From NCBI GenBank assembly GCA_014773175.1, contig VXCM01001516.1, forward strand, positions 1 through 64,000: a stretch of 64,000 bases of DNA. Direction: 5' to 3'. Positions 11,201 through 23,558 of the stretch are shown here, one piece after another. The stretch comes from Lucifuga dentata. Taxonomy: Eukaryota; Chordata; Actinopteri; Ophidiiformes; Bythitidae. The position numbers and the translations under genes were made by a program. Below the pieces are notes generated by a model. That model did no database searches and was not told where the DNA came from. It saw nothing but the letters and a program-made list of their open reading frames with translations. Numbering within the stretch: position 1 is the stretch's first letter; each line of letters opens with the position of its first letter.

Positions 11201-14200
11201 TTAATTTTATGCAGTGCAATTAATAACTATGTTTATATCCTCCTCTCTTCAGTTCATAGATGAAGAGAGCGCTGTGTCCTCGCTCCCCTCCACGCTGAAT
11301 CTGACCCTCAGCTGTCCCAACATTGGCCAGTGGAGGAAGACTCTCTTAGGAAACAAGCCTCTTCTGGGACCTTTCACCCTTCACATCAATCTCCCAGAGG
11401 TGCTGCCAGCCATGGAGGCCCTGGGAGAATTTACCTCCCTCGTTTCAGGAACTCTTTCCTCTCCATCTCCTTTTGATCTCCTGCCTCCTCCTGGTACGGT
11501 GGGTTTTCTCAAGCTGTCCCGTCCCTGCTGCTACGTGTTCCCTGCTGGGCGCGGCGACTGTGCCTTCTTTGCGGTCAGTGGCTTCACAGTTCTGGTGGAC
11601 GGTGGGTCAGACTCTCAGGCTTGTTTCTGGAAGCTGGTGCGTCACCTCGACCGGGTGGATGCTGTTTTGTTGACGCATATCGGGACGGAGAACCTCCCTG
11701 GGGTCAATGCTTTTCTGGAGAGGAAGGTGGCTGAGTTGGAGTTGCGCTCTGATGTCAAAGGTAAGAAACAGGGATACAATAAAGATGTTTTTGGTGATGC
11801 TGCAGGAAGATTAAGATTTCTCTGTGGTCATCTTTAACAGATGACTCTTCTAAGAGGTTGATCTCTCCAGAGCTTGGAGTAGTGTTCTTTAACACTCCCA
11901 GCAGGTTGCAGATTGAACGACAGCCATGTAAGTAATACATTAAAATTTACTTTTGGACTTTTTTAAAAAAGTGAATTAGACAAGATTTATGCCAAAACCA
12001 TTTTTAAATAGGGAGTAAAATTTATAATGTTAAGTAAAGCTTTCGTGTTGTCCTTTCAGTTGTAGACAATGTTCTGAAGAGCACAGACCAGGCAACTCTG
12101 ACCTTAAAGTTGTTAAAGAAGTTAGACATCAGGCCTCAGCCAATGTTTCGACAACAGGGGGCTCCCATCGAGCCAATAACTCTGTTCCAGAAGATGGGAG
12201 TGGGACAGTTGGAGTTGTACATCATCAACCCAGGCAAAAACAGTCAGGAGTACCATACACTTATGCAAAACTGGCCTGACGCCATATCATCAGCATCCAA
12301 ATCCCAAACTCTCCCTCTCACTGCCCTAGCCTCAGTGTGCGCCCTTCTTGTGTGGCACCCAGCCTGTCCACAGGAGAAAGTGGTTAGGGTGCTGTTCCCG
12401 GGTGTTACACCACAGGCAAAGCTTCTGGAGGGGCTGGAGAAGCTGAAGGGTCTGCCCTTCCTCCAGAAACCCACAGTGACTACTGGGGACCTGGAGAAGC
12501 TGGAGGAAGACAGAAAGGCCAAGAGGACAGAGAGCCAGGAAAGTGGCAAGTCACAAGGGAAGGAGACAACACCCAGACAAGGGAAAGAGCGGGTAGATAG
12601 AGAAGAGGGAAGGGAGACTCCAGTGAAGGAAAAAGGAAAAGTATTGAATGGAGTTAGTACAAAAGAAGAAGGGAAAAGAGATGCTGATAAAACTAAAATC
12701 AAAGAGACAGGTCTAAAACAAAAAGCACCATCTGCAAAGAAAGGGGGAGGAAAGGATGGGAAAAAGGAGGAGAAGGCTGGCAAGAGAGAGGAGAATGGTT
12801 CTATAAGGAAAGATCAAGTAAAAAGGGATGTGTTCCCATCCAAACCTAAGAATGAAAATAAAGCAAAGCTCAAAAAGGAATCAAAAAATGATGCTAAAAC
12901 AGGGGGGAAGAAAACAAGCAAACAATCAGGAAAGGAGACGAAACAGTTAAATGTGACCTCTGAACTGACAAATAACACCTCAACAAAACCTGCCACAGGG
13001 ACTTCAGAAATCCTAGAGCCAGGGGGCTCTGATAAGGACCAGCAGAAGCAAAAACTGGAGAATGATCCTGAAGAGAATGTCTGTGGCTCCAAAATGTCTA
13101 CCCCTGAGGATATGACAGCTGATTTTCTCAAGCTCAGAGAGGAAACTGAGAGAGAGGCGTGGGTGGAAACAGAAGATAAAGGAAAACAGAAAAGCAGCGA
13201 GCCAGGAAATGAAAAGAGCCCTGGAGGTCTATGCAAAGAGACAAGTAATAAAGCCATAGAGATACTAGAGGAGGAAAAAGCAGGTGGCACGGGGATAATG
13301 GATGAAGAGAGTGATAATAATAGAGGACAAAGGAAGTGTGAGAGTGGAGAAAAGGCTGATGTAGACTTACTACCATATGTCGCAGAACAGCCTGGATCTG
13401 CTGACAAATCAGAAAAGACACCCAAAGTTGTAGGATTTCCTTCTCATTTGAACAAAAGCCCAAAGAGTGAGCATGCTGTCCAACTACACATGACCCCAGC
13501 TGAGTACAATCCCCTGGATGATTTGAAAAACAGCCCTCCTTCTCGATCCTCTCCAGAAAACCAGGCTCCTCTTAGTCCTGATGAGGAGACTGTAGAGCCC
13601 ATTTCCCCTGACTCAAGGCCCAACAGCGCAGGCCACACTCCATACTGTCTGTCCCCAGATGACGTGTGGGACAACAGGGCTACTCTCAGCAGGATACAGG
13701 CTCAGATCAGTAACCTAGATGCCACTGATGTCAACCAGCCAAATGGGTTGTCCAAGGACGGGCAGATATGTGAGCCCGAAGGCACTCCAGACAGCCATGC
13801 AACTTCAAACCCCAAAGAAAAGCACTTAAGTTTCCTGTCGTTGGGTTCATTTAAAGATGGAGGCTCTGATCCCTCTCCTTCCATTGCAACCACTACCACG
13901 ACACACTCCATGCCAGCTGAGGTGAGTTCGCCTCAGTCTACAGAAGTAGATGAATCCCTGTCCATGTCCTTCGAGCAGGGACCAACTGCTGTGAGCCAGA
14001 GAGATGGGGATGACAGTATACATCATTCCCACTCAAATGGAGGCCATTTTGTTGGCATGTCTTTACCAATGAAGAAGCCACCAAGACCACTGGGTCAGAG
14101 TTCGGAGATGGGACACCAACCAGCTCCCAGCAACCTTCATTTTGAGGTTTCATCTCATGACGTGGATCTATGTCTGGTTTCACCCTGCGAGTTCAAGCAT

Positions 14201-16453
14201 TTCAAGCCAGCCGACTCAAACTCAGGTGCCAGTGAGCCCTCTAGAGGAGCGTTAGGTCCACATCACCATGGCAACAACAACAACAACAACCCCAAGGACA
14301 CTTCAGTCAGCGAATCGAATGCCCCTGTGTGCACAGAGGACTGCCCATCCACCACAGCAGATGGAGCTCTGGATTCAGATGAGGAGGAGTCATGTAGTGA
14401 ACCCACCAACTCCCCCCANCCCCTCCAGTCAGTCTCTGCCCCCAGATCCTCTTCCAGCCCCCCTCAGAGACAGTCCACCTCTGCCCCCATATCCAGATGC
14501 CTCTATGCCAGTCCCTCAGTCTGACTTTGATGCTCATGAGAAGAGAACAAAAAGCACAGGCATGCGAGGAAAAAAGGCGGTGAGTTTGTTTCAGGAGAAA
14601 ATGATGTCTTCTGGCCTGTGGAATATATAGTGTATAACTTTATATAATTTGTAAATGCTCTTTTTTTTTTTTTTTTNTTTTTTTTTTTTTTTGCTCTTTT
14701 TTTTAAACAAGGTTACTGAGGCCTCTCCAAAATCAGTCTCAGGTTCTGTACAGACGGGGAAACGCAGGACAGGGAGTCAAAATGGAGGCATGAAGGAGAC
14801 CAAGGATAATCACTCAGCCACTCATACTCCGTCCTGTAGCCCTCGAACACCAGCAGCAAAGTCTTTACAAAGACCTGGTATGTGCTGTCAATGCTAACCG
14901 TTTTTGTTTTGTGTGTTATTTTTTGCTTCCATGCTTTTATTTCTATACTAACCGGTAATTATTGTTGTCTTTTCACTTGGCATCTGGACGATCAGCATTT
15001 TTTTAAAAAGTCCTCTTCCCCTTCTGTCAGGATCCAAGTCTACCTCTGTTGGTGAAGTCAGCTTGTATGTCGACCTGGCCTATATTCCCTCTGGAGCCTC
15101 CTCTCCAACAGTCAATGTGGACTTCTTCAAGTGTGTTCGCTCCTCCTGCTACATCATCAGCGGGGACAGTCCTCAGAGGGAGGAAATTATGAGGAGCACG
15201 CTGGATGCACTACTAGATGGAAAGACATCCTGGCCTGACACTATACAGGTAGATAAACATACTTTAAGAGCTTAATTTTAACCCGAATTGGCAATACAAT
15301 GCAAATTTTAGGAACTTGCACCTTACAATACTTCAATATGTAAAACAAACAATTCTGTGGTATCCTTTCCGTTATATTGTAATGGAAATTACACATTAAG
15401 GTATGAATAGAGACAGAATTCAGAATAACCTGAGAATAACCAGCCATGTGCTATCATGACCAAAGAGTACATATACTGTACTTCTTCGTCACACCAACTA
15501 TAACACTAGCAGCTTCTTTCTTTAAGAAGAACATCCAGAAACAGCAGGAAATTAACTTGGGGAATAAAAAGAAAAAGGATGGCGATGAATGGACAAACAG
15601 GCAGAAACTATAGAAACTGGTTATGTTCCAACAGTTTTCCAAGCAAAATACTACCTGAAATATCTTGAATTTAGCAGACATATCCTGTAAATGCTCTAAT
15701 TTAACAATAATATGACATAGTTTCACCCACAAGATAAGTAAACGATAAAGCACTGCAAGGTGGCCTGATATAAAAATGTGGAAAAGGAGAAGGAGAATGT
15801 CAAATAGGAGTGACATTTCCTTTGAGTCCATTGTTTTCTATGTCAGATTATCTTGGAATGTAAGTAGCCCATGGCCACTCACCTAAGAGAGGTTATGTTG
15901 AAAGAGTCATGCATTTTTAAAGGACCATACCAGTGGTTTTGCATGTTTGAGCCCAATAAATACTATCTGCACATATACTTCCAACCATTTTCCAAAACCT
16001 ATTACTTAGCATGTTTGGAGACATGGTTGAGGATTCATTTTATTGCTCCACTTACTTGCAGTTTAATATCTCTTGCATACAATCAGACATGAATATTTTA
16101 TGGCTATGGTATAAATAAAGCTTTTTGTTGCAGGAAATGCAGCATTTCCTGTGGAGCTCCTCCCATAGTGTGAAGATGATCGTATAAGGACCATTTAACC
16201 CTGCCAGTTCTGCTCTGACATTTTTGTTTGGTCAAGTGTGTAAAGGTGAACTTTCATGTCACCCGCTCGCTCTCTACTTCTTTCTCTGCATCTCTAGGTG
16301 ACAGTGATCCCTACCTTTGAGTCGCTGTCGATGCAGGAGTGGTACCAGCAGACCCTGGACAGGCAGAGGGAACTGGGCATCACTGTCCTGGGCTCCAACA
16401 GCACAGTGGCCATGCAGGATGAAACCTTCCCTGCATGTAAAATAGAGTTCTGA
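8269..16453 (+). CDS. map1s: Microtubule-associated protein 1S, 10 coding exons
   Basis: Coding exons: 8269-8434, 9240-9335, 10383-10465, 10643-10780, 11253-11760, 11841-11927, 12060-14579, 14712-14877, 15031-15248 and 16298-16453 (stop TGA). All have AG/GT borders with matching phase. The N-terminal heavy-chain region carries MAP1 signatures such as VLLTHIGTENLPGVNAFLER (metallo-beta-lactamase-like fold). The large exon 7 encodes a long Lys/Glu- then Ser/Pro-rich disordered middle. The last two exons encode the light-chain C-terminus (VSLYVDLAYIPSG, ending CKIEF), the conserved MAP1 microtubule/actin-binding end. A lone N at 14419 puts the final 160 bases of exon 7 one base out of frame; ignoring that character gives 1,379 codons including the stop. 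That is longer than human MAP1S (about 1,059 residues) because of the middle region. Known roles: microtubule stabilisation and autophagosome/mitochondrion linkage. MAP1A and MAP1B are much longer, so MAP1S is the best fit. Confidence 0.95.
10870..11185. repeat. Internally duplicated interspersed repeat in map1s intron 4
   Basis: AAATTTCATGGCAATC followed by a CCAA-type core and GAGATATTTTACT occurs twice, near 10945-10990 and 11085-11133. The second unit ends in CCGACTGATGGATCAACATTGCCATC. This two-unit text is familiar from many teleost introns. I infer an old interspersed repeat but cannot name the family. Confidence 0.6.
14411..14424. other. Lone N inside a C-run in map1s exon 7
   Basis: The sequence reads C6-A-N-C4. 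Frame phase 2 is open up to this point and phase 0 beyond it; both continue map1s-like sequence. Dropping the single N restores one frame from 12062 to the exon end, so the real gap length should be zero or a multiple of three. Confidence 0.8.
15917..16000. repeat. Truncated end of a TTAA-flanked inverted-repeat element (copy D)
   Basis: Starts TTAA then AGGACCATACCAGTGGTTTT and continues with the same about 80 bp (GTTTGAGCCCAATAAATACT, CCAACCATTTTCCAAAA) that begins the full copies at 39020 and 42648. Similarity then fades and no opposite end is found. It lies in intron 9 of map1s. Confidence 0.7.
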
Positions 16454-19170
16454 GGCAGGCTGGGAAATGCAGACCCAGGGAGTTGTGGTGGAAATGGGTT
16501 AAAGGAGAGAAATTTGTCTTTCAGGGCAGAGGGAAAGAGAATAAAGAGAGAGTTAGGAAGAGAGCAGAGAATGTTAAAATAAAATAACATGGCTAAATGG
16601 TAGAGACGTGTAAATAGGACCTCCAGCCCATCACCCCCTTGTCCGTTACCTCTATGTGGGCTGCTTTTGTATTAAATTGCTGTCATTTTCTCTTCTTCCC
16701 AAGGAGAACACACACTCCAGTAAGGAATATTGCATGAATTTTTGACCCATGACCCTGTGCAGAGCAGGAGAGGAGGTCACACTGGCTGCAAAAACAGCAT
16801 GTTACACTGCAAACATAGATCCACATGAAAGCTGATATCATAGATTACTCAAAATAGTTACCGTACATGAAGGTACTCCTGTATGTGTGGGCTTTTTATT
16901 AAAAAGTGTTCAGAACCTATCAATTCAGACTGCTCCAAATACCTCCAAATTATCAAGAGTAAGCATATAATTGATGCCGTATCATATTTTTAAGTTATTA
17001 AATTTGGGAATCAGCACCAACAGGAATCTTGTAATAAGAGAGTTCTATACATTATACCTTTTAAGAAATCACATTCACCCTGTATGGTCTGTAAGCATGG
17101 TTGTAAGCACTGTAAGCAGACATGAGGTGAGGCATTTTATTCTGTGTTGTACCTGATTTCCAAAGTTTTGTTCTGGCTTCTCTGTCAACCATGAGATTCT
17201 CAGTATCTGAATGTACACTCACAAATCTGTCAACAGGGTTTGCAGTAACAGATTACATATTATAGCATTACAGCAAGCATGTTATAAAGAATGATATTGT
17301 AACTGTAATCCATTACAAGTGCTTTAAAATTGTAGTGAACCAGGAATCAGATAGCAAATGTCTTTGTATCTCACTCTGAAAAATGTGGAATGTGATGATA
17401 TGTATTTTAATTGTAGATATAAATATATTCTAGACAAAAAGGCTAATTATGACTGTTCAAATTACAGTCTGTAAATAAGAATACATTGTCCATTCAGTTA
17501 TATGCAATTTATATTTAGAGGCAAAGTAATCCTGTTCCTGTAAATCAGAATTACACAAAATTGGATTATATTGACTACACTTCAAATACAAATTCAGATG
17601 TAATTGGTAATCTGTAATGGATTACATATAGAGAGTAATATGAATTGTACTTTTCTCATCTCATCTCACTCTGGATGTTTTAAAATAGATGTCATTCTGG
17701 TCATTCTGTGTATGAATCATTGTTTTAGGTCTATGATGATCTCTGTTGCTATTTTGCCTTTAATGTGGTAAGTTTGCATAATTTGAATGTAACAGAGCAT
17801 TTCCTCAATACCAAAGCATGAGATCACAGAGACATAGCTATTTCCTTCCATCTGTTTACTGCCTGGAAAATTCATAAAAAGAAAAGACATATTCCAAAAT
17901 GCTGTATGTCCATTTGGGGAGAAGACCTCTTTTATTTAATATTTCAAAGTTATCTAATCTAAGGTATTTTATAATGATATAAATGTTCTAATTAGTTATA
18001 TAGCTATCAAATTAGTTATAATTTAATCAAAAATGGACTTAACCAATGTATTATTCTTGAGAAGAACTTAAAATTATATTCAAGCTCTGCTTGAGAAGAA
18101 CTTTACTTTGTATTTTCTCAACTCTTCATATAGCTGGGCCCAATTTATCACAATCCTAATGATTATATCAAGAACAAATGTTGCTCATTTATGTCTTTTG
18201 TTGTAGTACAAAAAGTTTGAATCAATGATTCATGAGGATTGGTGGGTTGAATTATCTGTAATCATGAGCAATGGAAACTTTGAGCCACATAATAGCCAAA
18301 TGAACTGCAACTGTGTATGTGTCACGCATGTAAACGTGTGTTCTGTATGTTGTTTCATTCATGATATTGATGAGGACAGAGAGTGAGTGAGCAGAGAGAA
18401 TGGAAGGAAAACTTCTTGTTTGGGATGAATATTGTGAACATTTCACCTTTCGCTTTGTATAATGTTTGAAAAAACGTCGTCAAAATGTGTGGGTTTTGGG
18501 CTCGTGTTGAATAAAGAATGTGCATCACTGTTTGATAATGTTTGTTTAAGGTCATTTAAAGGCATTTCTTCAGCACCACACCATTGTGGCTTTTTCCAGG
18601 GTTGAACTGAATTCTGACTGTGTCCTCATATACAAAATGTTGACCAATCATGAAACAGCAAAGACATTTTCTTGCATTTAAAAGTCACACTTTTGCAGAA
18701 TTTTGGCTCTGTAGCACCACAGAGCCAAAATTTGCTGGATTGTTCAGGGTTTTCACAGTTACCTTAGCGGCCCAGGACCAAGGTCCCACTGTACTTGGGT
18801 CAGTCCACCGTCAGTCCTCTCCTCCCCTGTTGCCCACCTCTCATGTTGACCAGGACAAAAGGAGCTGGACTTTGCCATAGCAGACATAAAATAAAAAGAA
18901 GAATATCACCCAAACCAGCTGTAAACTGGACAAGTAAACATGAATGCACATTAAAGTTTGTGTAGTTTAGCTCTGACTTTAGTTCAAGGACCCATGCTTC
19001 TCCAGAACTTTAAAGTTTTCCTAATCTTAACAGAAGTCTATCTAAAACCTTTCCTGAAGAGAGACTGAAGATGAGCTTAACTATTAACTAGTTTGGCTCA
19101 TTTAAGGCCTCCTTCTATCCTCCGTAGCTTTTTTTTTTTTTCACAGATTGTAAAACCCTCCTGCTATTTT
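16454..19170. other. map1s 3' region and intergenic DNA
   Basis: No exon recognised. Candidate map1s polyadenylation signals are AATAAA at 16540-16545 and ATTAAA at 16671-16676. The rest is AT-rich unique-looking DNA with a short hairpin (18696-18735, AATTTTGGCTCTG against CAGAGCCAAAATT). Confidence 0.55.
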
Positions 19171-19175
19171 CAAGA

Positions 19176-19256
19176 CACTTTCACTTTTACTTAAAACTGA
19201 AAGTCTCCACAGGAACAAAAGAATAGCCTGCTCACAACACTTTAATTCTACTGCAG
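19176..19256 (+). promoter_or_regulatory. IRF/ISRE-like cluster and 5' UTR exon of the IFI44-like gene
   Basis: AAAACTGAAAGT at 19194-19205 fits the GAAANNGAAA interferon-response consensus with one mismatch. The opposite strand of 19178-19190 (AAAAGTGAAAGTG) fits it again. A strong splice donor CAG|GTGAGT ends at 19256, and an acceptor (CCTCAG|GTCTG) opens the coding exon at 19827. This suggests a noncoding first exon ending at 19256. Interferon control is inferred from motif and gene family. Confidence 0.45.
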
Positions 19257-19850
19257 GTGAGTTTGATGATTTGATTTATGCATTTTCTCCCATGGCGGCT
19301 AAACAAACTGATTTGTGTTAATAAGTATAGTTATTTTTGAGTTAGTAAACACAATAAATAATTTTTTTTGTTTCTGTGCCAGGAATTACTTTCACTTTCT
19401 GTCAGCCACATTGCCTCTCAAATGGAGGATTTTCTAGAAATAATGATATAATATCTATAATGCAGCTCCATTATTTAAAATATGCATATTTGCTTTCAAT
19501 ATTAAATGTTTTTCCTGTTTCCATTCAGGCTTTTCAAACATTTATCTATCTGCATAAATTAAACCAGCCTGCCCTGTCATGTTACAGAAAAAAACTGATT
19601 GATGATACAATTAGATTTAATTGTTATTAGTGTCTTTGAGCTTACTAAAAGCTCTTCCAAATGTCATAATAGTATAGTCCTTCAAAAATCACATAGTATT
19701 CACTATTATATTAATTATATTATAATATTAATATATTAGTTTAACTCTACTTAGAGACACAAAGAATCAAATAACACAGCATTTGTTGGTATATAAAAAT
19801 ATCTGATCAGTTTTCTTCATCCTCAGGTCTGTTTTGTTAGCTTCTCCATC

Positions 19851-22800
19851 ATGTCTGTGGTCACATCCAGGCTGTCTGAAGATCAGGGGAAGAAGCTGCT
19901 CTCTCTCTTTGGCTATGTCAGACTCCACCTGCTCTACAAAGCCAGCATCCACGGCTACACCGCTGCTGCTTTCCACAGCCGCTGTGACAAGCAGGGGCCC
20001 ACTGTCATTACAGCCTACAACAACGCTGGCTTTGTTTATGGAGCCTACACCTCTAAAGACTACACCCAGAGCGGAGAAGGCATCACGGATGAGGAGGCTT
20101 TCCTCTTCAGCATTAGCATAGAGGAACGGAGGCCTGTGAGGGTGGCGGTTAACAGCGGCCAGAGTGCTTTCACACATGGAGCTGCTGGTCCTAATTATGG
20201 TGCTCTAGTTTTCCTGAATGAAGACAAACCTGAAATTCTGTCCAACCCAGGGACAGGCTTCAACTTTCAGCCTACAGAGATGCACGGAGGCGACTTGGTG
20301 CTGACAGAGTTTGAAGTGTATCGAGTTGAAGGTGTGTGAGGATCTCAGCACTATTCTGCCCTCTTAATAAACACTGAATGTCACTGTTGTACTTTTATTT
20401 TTTAGTCTCAGCATGGAATTAATTTAGGTTTTTTTTTTCTATGCAGGCTTGGGAGGTCTCCTGTCCAAACCCTGGAGGAACGTCAACTGGACTACTGAGT
20501 AAGCTGCAATTAATGATTACTTTATAATTGATTACTCTTATAAATTATTTTTTGAATCAATTCATTATTTAGTCTATAATGGTAAAAAAAAAAAAAAAAA
20601 ANAAAAAAAAAAAAAAAAAAAAGGTGCCCAAATCAAGTTCCCAGAATCCAAAATGATGTCTTCAAATGTCTCCCTACCATTTTTACTTAATAAATAATAA
20701 ATAAATTGCTTTACTTTGGAATTGAATTGCCTCAGAAGGCAGAAGGTTCAGTACTTAAAAATGCTCAAATGCCCTTTAAAAAGCACAAAAATTGGTCAAA
20801 AATCTGTGCTTATGTAAGACTGTGAGTAATTAAAAGTGATTACTTTTGGAATTAAACTTTCTACATCAAGCAAATCCCTTAAAATATATATTTAAAAAAA
20901 TAGGAGAAAGCAGCAGCTAATGAAGGTCATCCAGAATTATCAGCCTGACATCAAAACAGTGCATCAGGCCCGGGTGCTGCTGGTGGGCCCAATTGGATCA
21001 GGCAAGTCCAGCTTCTTCAACTCCATCAACTCAGCATTTTGAGGCAACATGACATCACAGGCCATCACTGGCATGGCAGGAAAGAGCGTTACTACCCAGG
21101 TAACATCACACATTTGACTTTTTGTGCACAGTACTGACTGATCAAAACAGAATTTAGGCTTTTTGCTGTTGCTGCTTTACCCAGGTTTGGATTTCAGGGT
21201 TTAAACTCAGTTGCTACATAATGACAGACAAGAATATTTTAACCATGTTACAACAAAACATGGCAGACAAAGTGTATAAAACCTCTGTAAAGAGTTATTT
21301 TCTTCACCACATCTCTTCTAGTTCCGCGCCTATAACATCAAGGCAGGGAAGGGTTGTGGGAGTGTTCCTCTGATTCTGTGTGACACTATGGGTCTGGAGG
21401 AAAATGCTGATGCTGGACTGGACCTGGAGGACTTGGTCAACATCTGCAAGGGTCATATGCAAGACCGCTACCAGGTCTTCTTTTTCTTCCTATCTATAGT
21501 CATGTAGCTCACTTTACTGAAAGACAAATTTAAAAAATAATTATTTCTCTGCTTTATTTGTCCTTCAGTTTAGTCCCTCTGCGCCTCTCCATTCAGATGC
21601 TCCTGGCTATAAGAAGCATGTGACTCTGAGTGACACGATTCACTGTGTGGTTTATGTGATCGACACCTGCAAGGTCTCTCTCCTTTCCCAAAAAATGCTG
21701 GAGAAGCTTGCTACCATCCGGAAAAAGACCAACCAGCTGGGTGAGCAGTATTGTATTTACTGGTCTCATTCCTTTTATGGAAGTTTTTCCTGTTAAAACC
21801 CATTGGTATGGTGAGTTTATTTGCCCCTATGATCAATAAAATTTCATTTTTCATTTATTGTCTTCTGGTCCAGGTATTCCTCAGATTCTGCTGATGACCA
21901 AAGTAGATGAGGCCTGCCCCCTGGTGGCCGAGGACTTGAAGAATGTTTATCAGAGTGTTTACATCCAGAGGAAGGTAACTTCAACTACAGACAAAATAAT
22001 TTTCCCTGTTTCATCTCAGATGGAATCAGCATTGACCTTTGCTATGATAAAATGCTTGAAAAACCATATATTACTCTGCAAACAGAGTGTAACTGATAAA
22101 TCCTGAGCCTGTCACATAAGGAAGTGAGAAAGTACTGTTTTTTTTTTGTTTTTGTTTTTTTTGTTTTTTTTTTAGAAAATAAGGTATTTTTGCACACGTT
22201 AACTACTTATCTAGTATATATAACTTACATGTTCCAAAGGCACCCAAGTCTCTGAGTTGTACAACATGTACAAACAAGGCCGCTGCACATGCACTAGTTG
22301 TCGCCAAAGCTGCTAACCTTGATTGTGGCTTTGAACTATTTCAGCAGCCACCCTATTTACCTGATTTTCCCCTTAGACTTTGATCTCTTCTGAAACATGA
22401 AAAACATTCCATCTGAAACCTTTTTTGCCTCAGATGATGACATCACATCAACTAAGGAAAAGGACTTCTGAGGCTAGGACAAAATTCAGCATTGATGGTG
22501 GAACTGTGCTGAGTTGGAAGGAGATTATGTTAAAAAATAAACAACAGCAACAGCTCTGTGTCCTAACTTTTTTTTTCTTTTTTGGCAAGGCTCAGAACTT
22601 ATCAGTCAGCCCTTATATATAATTGTTCTGCCAAAATGGTTGCAGGAATTACTTCTTTTCACCATTTACTTCTTTTTGCCTCAGAAAAAGTCTGACAATG
22701 CTCATAATCAATGTGCCTAAGATGGAAACATGCTGCTGTGGTGTTGATGCTTTCTCTTGCTGGCTTTCAGGCCCGGGATTTGAGTGAGTCTCTGGGAATC

Positions 22801-23031
22801 CCCTTGTTCTGCATCCTGCCGGTAAAGAACTACAGTGAGGAGGTGGACCTGGACCTGAACACTGACATACTGCTGTTTAGTGCTGTGGAGCAGATGCTCA
22901 ATTATGCTGACAACTTTTTTGAGAACCAGGTTGTTGATGATATAGACACGAATGATCAGTTTGAGCTCTACAGATCCAATGATCATCTCTGCCCGGTCCT
23001 ATCTGAGCAGACTGAACCTCATCTGGTGTAA
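19851..23031 (+). CDS. ifi44: IFI44-like TLDc/GTPase gene with an in-frame TGA
   Basis: Coding exons: 19851-20331, 20447-20498, 20904-21099, 21322-21474, 21569-21740, 21874-21974 and 22771-23031 (stop TAA). They join in phase to 472 codons. Residues 1 to about 165 form a TLDc-type domain (FVYGAYTSKDY, FNFQPTEMHGGDL). From about 200 a P-loop GTPase follows: Walker A GPIGSGKS at 206-213, DTMG and TKVD. This architecture is that of interferon-induced IFI44/IFI44L. The cytoplasmic role is antiviral or antiproliferative, but the mechanism is poorly known. Codon 224 (21040-21042) is TGA, ten residues past the lysine of the P-loop. Relatives have Arg or Gln around there, and CGA to TGA is a single CpG transition. 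No other stop or frameshift occurs, so this is a very recent nonsense allele, a sequence error or a young pseudogene. Confidence 0.88.
20581..20622. repeat. Poly-A tract with a lone N (20602)
   Basis: About 40 adenines with one N inside intron 2 of the IFI44-like gene. The same homopolymer-plus-N pattern recurs at 6027, 14677, 23773, 36754, 38011 and 57015 and marks unresolved homopolymer joins. Confidence 0.85.
22087..22615. mobile_element. Degraded mariner-like element, copy 1 (IFI44-like intron 6)
   Basis: Left end AACTGATAAATCCTGAGCC and the reverse complement of the right end (GACTGATAAGTTCTGAGCC) are diverged terminal inverted repeats, next to TA. Inside are scraps matching the copy at 32388, including CACATAAGGAAGTG, TTTTTGCACA, AACATGAAAAA and ATGATGACATCACATCAACT. 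No usable transposase frame is left. The termini resemble mariner ends; the family assignment is inferred. Confidence 0.6.
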
Positions 23032-23552
23032 AACACAGATCATCACCATGTCACAAACTTCAATTATTCACTAGATTAAGATCTAACGGGAGAAGAATCA
23101 GATTAACTGTTTACTGGTTTCAGGCACTGTTCTTTGAACTACAAACAATCAAAGCAGACTTTTTTTTTTTTGCATGTAAAAAAACACACAAAAAAAACAC
23201 ACTATCAGTTACATACACAAGGAAGCACAACCAAACTGTTAAATGTTACATACCAACATTATTTCTGATATTTGATGATATAAACATTAATTGCAGTTTA
23301 TTATGGTGTAGTAATCAAGTGTAACATTGCACTGTCATTGTTTATGCCACTTTTTTCTTTTAACCTACATGGCTCTTTTGTTTGTGCCATGAGTGTCCTT
23401 GACTACTGAGTCACTGTTACTCTTCAATACAGCCACTAGATGTCAGTAATGCTCACATAATCACTTGTGCTTAGTTACGCAAACTGAAATATTACGAAAA
23501 CATTAAGCTTGCACAAGTTGCGCCACTGAATGGTGGTCCCACGCATTTAAGA

Positions 23553-23558
23553 AATAAA
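23553..23558 (+). terminator. Candidate polyadenylation signal of the IFI44-like gene
   Basis: AATAAA about 520 bp after the TAA stop and before the gadd45b promoter. Confidence 0.4.

Noticed and set aside
12244..13674. Long minus-strand open frames (179, 203, 109 and 76 codons) opposite map1s
   Set aside because: They are antisense shadows of the Lys/Glu/Ser-rich exon 7, rich in Ser/Phe/Leu as expected from the complement, with no recognisable domain.
21040..21042. TGA in the IFI44-like gene read as selenocysteine or a true gene end
   Set aside because: IFI44 proteins are not selenoproteins and no SECIS was recognised in the 3' region; the downstream exons are clearly the rest of the same GTPase.
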